Assembly (NCBI RefSeq): GCF_018812025.1
Contig: NC_063051.1
Location: forward strand, 2,119,501 to 2,183,500
Source of the DNA: Megalobrama amblycephala
Lineage: Eukaryota; Chordata; Actinopteri; Cypriniformes; Xenocyprididae
Length of the DNA stretch: 64,000 bases
Direction: 5' to 3'
A program made the position numbers and the translations under genes. The notes under the pieces are model-generated. The model did not search any database. It saw only the letters and a program-made list of their open reading frames with translations, and was not told the DNA's origin. Below are positions 58,941 through 64,000 of the stretch, piece after piece; position 1 is the stretch's first letter, and every line of letters begins with the position of its first letter.

Positions 58941-61721
58941 GAGCACCCTGTCACGCTGAATTGAGTTTCTGCACTTGTATGGAGGATGTGTCTTCTGTTG
59001 CACACCTCATGCAGTTACAGATGCTTCATGGGATTGTTCAGCAACAGAATATGCGTCTGTATGACTTTTTGCTGTTTCATTATATCACTCTGAAAGCTTG
59101 CTATTAATAGTCATTTACCCGGAGAATCTTTCTCAAGTTGTGTTGAGGTTGAAGGTTCTCATTACAAGCCAAAGAAACCCGATCTGATGCTCATCTTTTG
59201 CTTGTAAGATATTCAGTTTTCCTTGTTTTAACTTGTCCAGAGCTCATGTGAACCTGGAATTTCAATTAAAATCCCGCAGAATGTTGCAGCATTGTTCCTC
59301 ATTCAGCACTGGATTCTCGTATCTTGTATTATAAACAAACTGAATTACAGACGTCTGCAATCATCAAAACACGCTTGCGCTGTTTAATCAATCAGTTTCT
59401 GTGCATCAAATTACCCTCACAGTCTTTGTCAGTACTTTAAGATATCCTCTAGTACTGAATCATCTCTGCAGTTGTTATATATAATTGTTTAAATGATGTA
59501 TTTACAGCATGTTTTAGTGATATCAGCCCCAGATGTAGACATGCTCACTAGCGAGTCGCGACCCTGTATCTTCTCAGCGTTACCCCCTGACCGCGTCTAA
59601 TCTCACTCAATTACGCGCGAGTCAGCGGCTCATTGAAGTCAATGCGAGGCGCTGGTTTCAGCACCACAGCTTGCTGTCAAGAGAAATGGTGTTCTCTACC
59701 AAACAATTTTGTAAAGATTTAAATTATAAGAAAAGATTCAGAAAATTGTTGAACTTGGAAAATCGCTGGGGTATATGAAGTTTGACATGAAAACATAAAC
59801 ATGTTTTGCGCTCAAGTGAGTGTATACCACATCCTGTACAGATGAAAAAAGATGATCGATGCAAGTAAGATAGTAATTGACGCATGCAGGTAATATGCTA
59901 ATGCATAGAAGCAAAACAGGGTGTAGATGATCTGACCACAACCCTCAAAGAAGACATCTGATTTCCTTAGAGGAGATTTACTGAAAACAGAGGGTAAGCT
60001 TTAAAATCTAATTATTTATTTGGCCCATGAAACGTCCAGCTTAGCTGGCATATTTAGCTTTTGTTAATTATTAATTATGTTTGATTATAATGAAAATTAT
60101 TTCAGTTTTTACTGTAAATTTAAGTTGTCAACTTGTAAAATTTAAAATTTTGCTACCATATTTTTTTTTTTTTACAATCTGGCATCCGTTTTATTTTACC
60201 ATCAATTTTATTTTAAACAGTGTATGAAAGCTTCAGTAGCATTTGCTTTGTAAAACACACACATCAAACCTTTACAGCTGTTGTTTGGTGGACATCAGCA
60301 CCTCTGAACATCATGACAGCGGCAGTTTTGACTCATTTATTTATTTAACTCTTCCTCTCCGGTTTCCACACTGTCTACTACGATTAGCAGTTTTTGCTGA
60401 GTAGAGCGTGTTACTCTGCAGTTCACTGTCAATGTGTTTTATACTCATACAAGACTATCTAAACACACCTCGGTTTACACACATCTTCTGCAAAAACACA
60501 AGAGTGGAGAATTTCAAATTTCGAATTTCCTGTTACTGTCAAAATCAGGACTTATAATGCCTGAAACTGAAGCGTTTTGTATACAGTACATGTTGTCCCA
60601 AAGCAGCTTTACACACAAACAGTGCTTTAGTACCTTTGAAGAACGACTATGGCATTGAAAGAAAGCTTTGGAGGAACTAATGGAGAATCTACACCCACAC
60701 AAACTGCTAATTCGACCAGATATTGTCCAGTACTCATGATAACATTGACTAATGGGTCCACTGTTCAATTAAGCATAATTATGATAAAGACTAAACCAGT
60801 TAAAGAGAAACAACTACATCCGATAGGAAGGAAGTGAGGAAATATGGGCAAATGGAGAAAAAAGATCTTCAGCTGTGAAAACAAAAAGATCATTAAAGGA
60901 CAATGTGACAGATATAAATTACATCTAAAATACATTAAACAGACAATGATTTATGGTGATTTACATAATAAATGTTCAGATGCCAATGCAAAACTATTCA
61001 TTTGCATACTTTGATCATTTTAATTGCATGCTATATTGAACTTGCTTTGACTCTTTTGAATCTAATGAATGACATTCAAGCCTTTTTTTGGGGACCGAAC
61101 GTGTAAATTCTGTTTACTCAAATGCATTTGTGTCTCTGCTTTGCTGAGATTCATTGGAGCCGTCCGCGTTGACCCTCGTCACCCCCTGGTGGTTTCTACC
61201 GCGACCACGTAACACTACCTTGTCACCACTTCCTCTATTCGTATTACTCAACTCCTGTAAAAGGTTTGCCTTTACAGATTAACATAATTATTAATATACT
61301 GGCAAACACCTTAAAGGCCCACTGAAGAGCAGTGGAATGCACAGCATTATTCAGTGTGTTGACGTAATTTCAACTGAAACAGGAAGACAGGGCGATATAT
61401 CAAACAGCCTCGCCCCTTTTTTAAAATAGCCAATTGCGTTTTGTTTATGTTACAGATCGGCCAGAGCCGTTAGACTCTGTAAAACATCAGATTCCTTCTA
61501 ATCTCGAACCGTTTCTCCTCCTAATGTCCTCTATATCACTTATACACAGCATTCTGTGCAGAATTCAAATGGGTCCGATACCCTTTGCGGTCTGTGCCGA
61601 CTCGCGCATACGATCCACTCTGTGCGCTCGTGTCTCTGAACCGGAGCAGACTGTGCTCGCATTGCAGCGGTACATGTGACATTAACGCGAAAACGGACTT
61701 CATTCGCGTCAACAATAAACA
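58941..61721 (+). other. kcnq2: kcnq2 intron 1, no gene seen
   Basis: Mixed sequence without recognised exons. A CpG-richer patch lies at 61590-61690 next to the element at 61722. Short frames here show no family likeness. Confidence 0.5.
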
Positions 61722-63405
61722 ATAGTTGAGTTAAATAAAACTACCCAGCAGGTTGGGCAAACACTTAACCCAATCACTGGATTAAAACAAATCAATCGCT
61801 GGGTTAAAACACCCCATTCGCTGGGTTAAAACACCCCAATCACTGGGTTAAATCAACCCAATTGCTGGGTTAAAACACCCCATTCGCTGGGTTAAAATAA
61901 CCAATCGCTGGGTTAAAACACCCCATTCACTGGGTTAAATCAACCCAATTGCTGGGTTAAAACACCCCATTTGCTGGGTTAAAACACCCCATTCGCTGGG
62001 TTAAATTAACCCAATAGCTGGGTTAAAACACCCCATTCGCTGGGTTAAAACACACCATTTGCTGGGTTAAAACACCCCATTCGCTGGGTTAAATCAACCC
62101 AATCGCTGGGTTAAAACACCCCATTCGCTGGGTTAAAACACCCCATTCGCTGGGTTAAATCAACCCAATCGCTGGGTTAAAGCAACCCAATCGCTGGGTT
62201 AAAACTGGGTTAAACCCCATTCGCTGGGTTAAATCAACCCAATCGCTGGGTTAAAACACCCCATTTGCTGGGTTAAAACACCCCATTTGCTGGGTTAAAT
62301 CAACCCAATCGCTGGGTTAAAACACCCCATTCGCTGGGTTAAAACAACCCAATCGCTGGGTTAAAACACCCCATTCGCTGGGTTAAATCAACCCAATCGC
62401 TGGTTTAAAACACCCCATTTGCTGGGTTAAATCAACCCAATCGCTGGTTAAAACAACCCATTCGCTGGGTTAAAACAACCCATTTGCTGGGTTAAAACAC
62501 CCCATTTGCTGGTTAAATCAACCCAATCGCTGGGTTAAAACACCCCATTCGCTGGGTTAAAACAACCAATCGCTGGGTTAAAACACCCCATTCGCTGGGT
62601 TAAATCAACCCAATCGCTGGGTTAAAACACCCCATTTGCTGGGTTAAAACAACCCAATCGCTGGGTTAAAACAACCAATCGCTGGGTTAAAACAACCCAT
62701 GCGCTGGGTTAAAACACCCCATTCGCTGGGTTAAAACAACCCAATCGCTGGGTTAAAACAACCAATCGCTGGGTTAAAACACCCCATTCGCTGGGTTAAA
62801 ACAACCCAATCGCTGGGTTAAAACAACCCAATCGCTGGTTTAAAACACCCCATTTGCTGGGTTAAATCAACCCAATCGCTGGGTTAAAACAACCCATTCG
62901 CTGGGTTAAAACAACCCATTTGCTGGGTTAAAACACCCCATTTGCTGGGTTAAATCAACCCAATCGCTGGGTTAAAACACCCCATTCGCTGGGTTAAATC
63001 AACCCAATCGCTGGGTTAAAACACCCCATTCGCTGGGTTAAATCAACCCAATCGCTGGGTTAAAACACCCCATTTGCTGGGTTAAAACAACCCAATCGCT
63101 GGGTTAAAACAACCAATCGCTGGGTTAAAACAACCCATGCGCTGGGTTAAAACACCCCATTCGCTGGGTTAAAACAACCCAATCGCTGGGTTAAAACAAC
63201 CAATCGCTGGGTTAAAACACCCCATTCGCTGGGTTAAAACAACCCAATCGCTGGGTTAAAACAACCAATCGCTGGGTTAAAACACCCCATTCGCTGGGTT
63301 AAAACAACCAATCGCTGGGTTAAAACATCCCAATCGCTGGGTTAAAACAACCCAAACGCTGGGTTTGTCCATTTTCAACCCAGCTTGGGTTGTTTTTAAC
63401 CAGAG
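61722..63405. mobile_element. GGGTTAAA-family element, second expanded copy
   Basis: The left is truncated at CAATAGTTGAGTTAAATAAA. The right ends TTGGGTTGTTTTTAACC. The core (about 61780-63370) is a 1.6 kb array of TCGCTGGGTTAAAACACCCC and AATCGCTGGGTTAAAACAAC units, about 20-21 bases. A block with the rare variant CATGCGCTGGG recurs about 437 bases apart (62698 and 63134). Confidence 0.88.
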
Positions 63406-64000
63406 TATAATACATAGTTGTATTATGTGAGTGTTGCTGATGTGATGAATTCGGTGTGATGATGTGTTGAATACGTCACATACGTCTCTCATGTGACGAC
63501 ATTGTGCTGTAAAACTCGTGTCTCATGTGGCCTTTTGAGCTCTGCTGTCTTTCTGCAGCCAGCGTCAGCAGTTTTTCTAATTAATACCCATCATTATAGA
63601 GCCAGGTAGGCTGTGTGTGTGTATGTGTATGTGTATGTGTGACCTCTCAGCTCAGGTGTGAATCAGGCACCACCATTTAAGTTTGCTGTGAAAAAAGCAG
63701 CATGGTCGCAGGCCGACAGAGACGTGTGCGGGCAATCTGCCCTGCGCTAAAACACTGATTCATCTGCTGCTCCGCCTGGTTTATATGGAGCCGTTCGTGT
63801 GCCGCACCATTATAGTGATGAAGGAGACCTACACCTCATAAACAACAGCTGGAGTGTTTTCATGCATTGATGTATGGCGACCAAAGATTTAGTTCAAGCT
63901 TTTAGTGTTGATGTTAGGCTATATTTCACGTCTTCTGATGTTGATTTGTGTACAAAAGAGAAGCTCTTCTGTTTCCCTCTTTCCACTTTTCTTTGCATTT
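63406..64000 (+). other. kcnq2: kcnq2 intron 1, end of window
   Basis: Unique-looking sequence with a short (GT)n near 63614-63640. No exon seen. Confidence 0.5.

Overview
The window is vertebrate nuclear DNA, almost certainly from a teleost and probably a cyprinid-type fish. The evidence is short split exons with GT/AG borders, very dense small DNA transposons and foldback elements, a Tc1 element with fish-type ends, L2-like LINE scraps, and long (TA)n, (CT)n and (GT)n arrays. The species itself cannot be named from the sequence. No prokaryotic gene, CRISPR array, tRNA or rRNA was seen.

Region 1, about 700-42,840, + strand: a complete ralgapb gene, the non-catalytic beta subunit of the RalGAP complex. 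I placed 29 constitutive coding exons whose phases all join. They sum to 4,476 nt, which is 1,491 codons plus TAA, close to the human protein of about 1,494 residues. A likely non-coding first exon lies near 700-928 and the 3' UTR probably runs to about 42,835. Between coding exons 6 and 7 lie three extra candidate microexons of 51, 48 and 48 nt. All are phase 1 at both ends and all encode a G-V-x-V-S-[KR] start. They look like a small family of duplicated alternative exons.

Region 2, about 42,840-56,800: intergenic, nearly all repeats (nested MITEs, L2 reverse-transcriptase scraps, tandem AT-rich blocks, long TA palindromes). One short exon-like stretch near 47,952-48,067 is unexplained.

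Region 3, about 56,870-64,000, + strand: a CpG-rich promoter and first coding exon of kcnq2, a voltage-gated M-current potassium channel. The exon encodes the cytoplasmic N terminus up to the start of S1, and the rest of the window is its first intron.

The two genes are not functionally linked; their adjacency is positional. The most unusual things are the tandem microexons, which would place RxRxxS kinase motifs beside a constitutive RSxSxP (14-3-3 type) motif. Next is a transposon family with GGGTTAAA motifs whose subterminal motif has expanded twice independently into kilobase arrays, one with three-level periodicity. A (CT)66 array also forms the 3' splice site of coding exon 9. I found no evidence for a wholly new multi-gene system.
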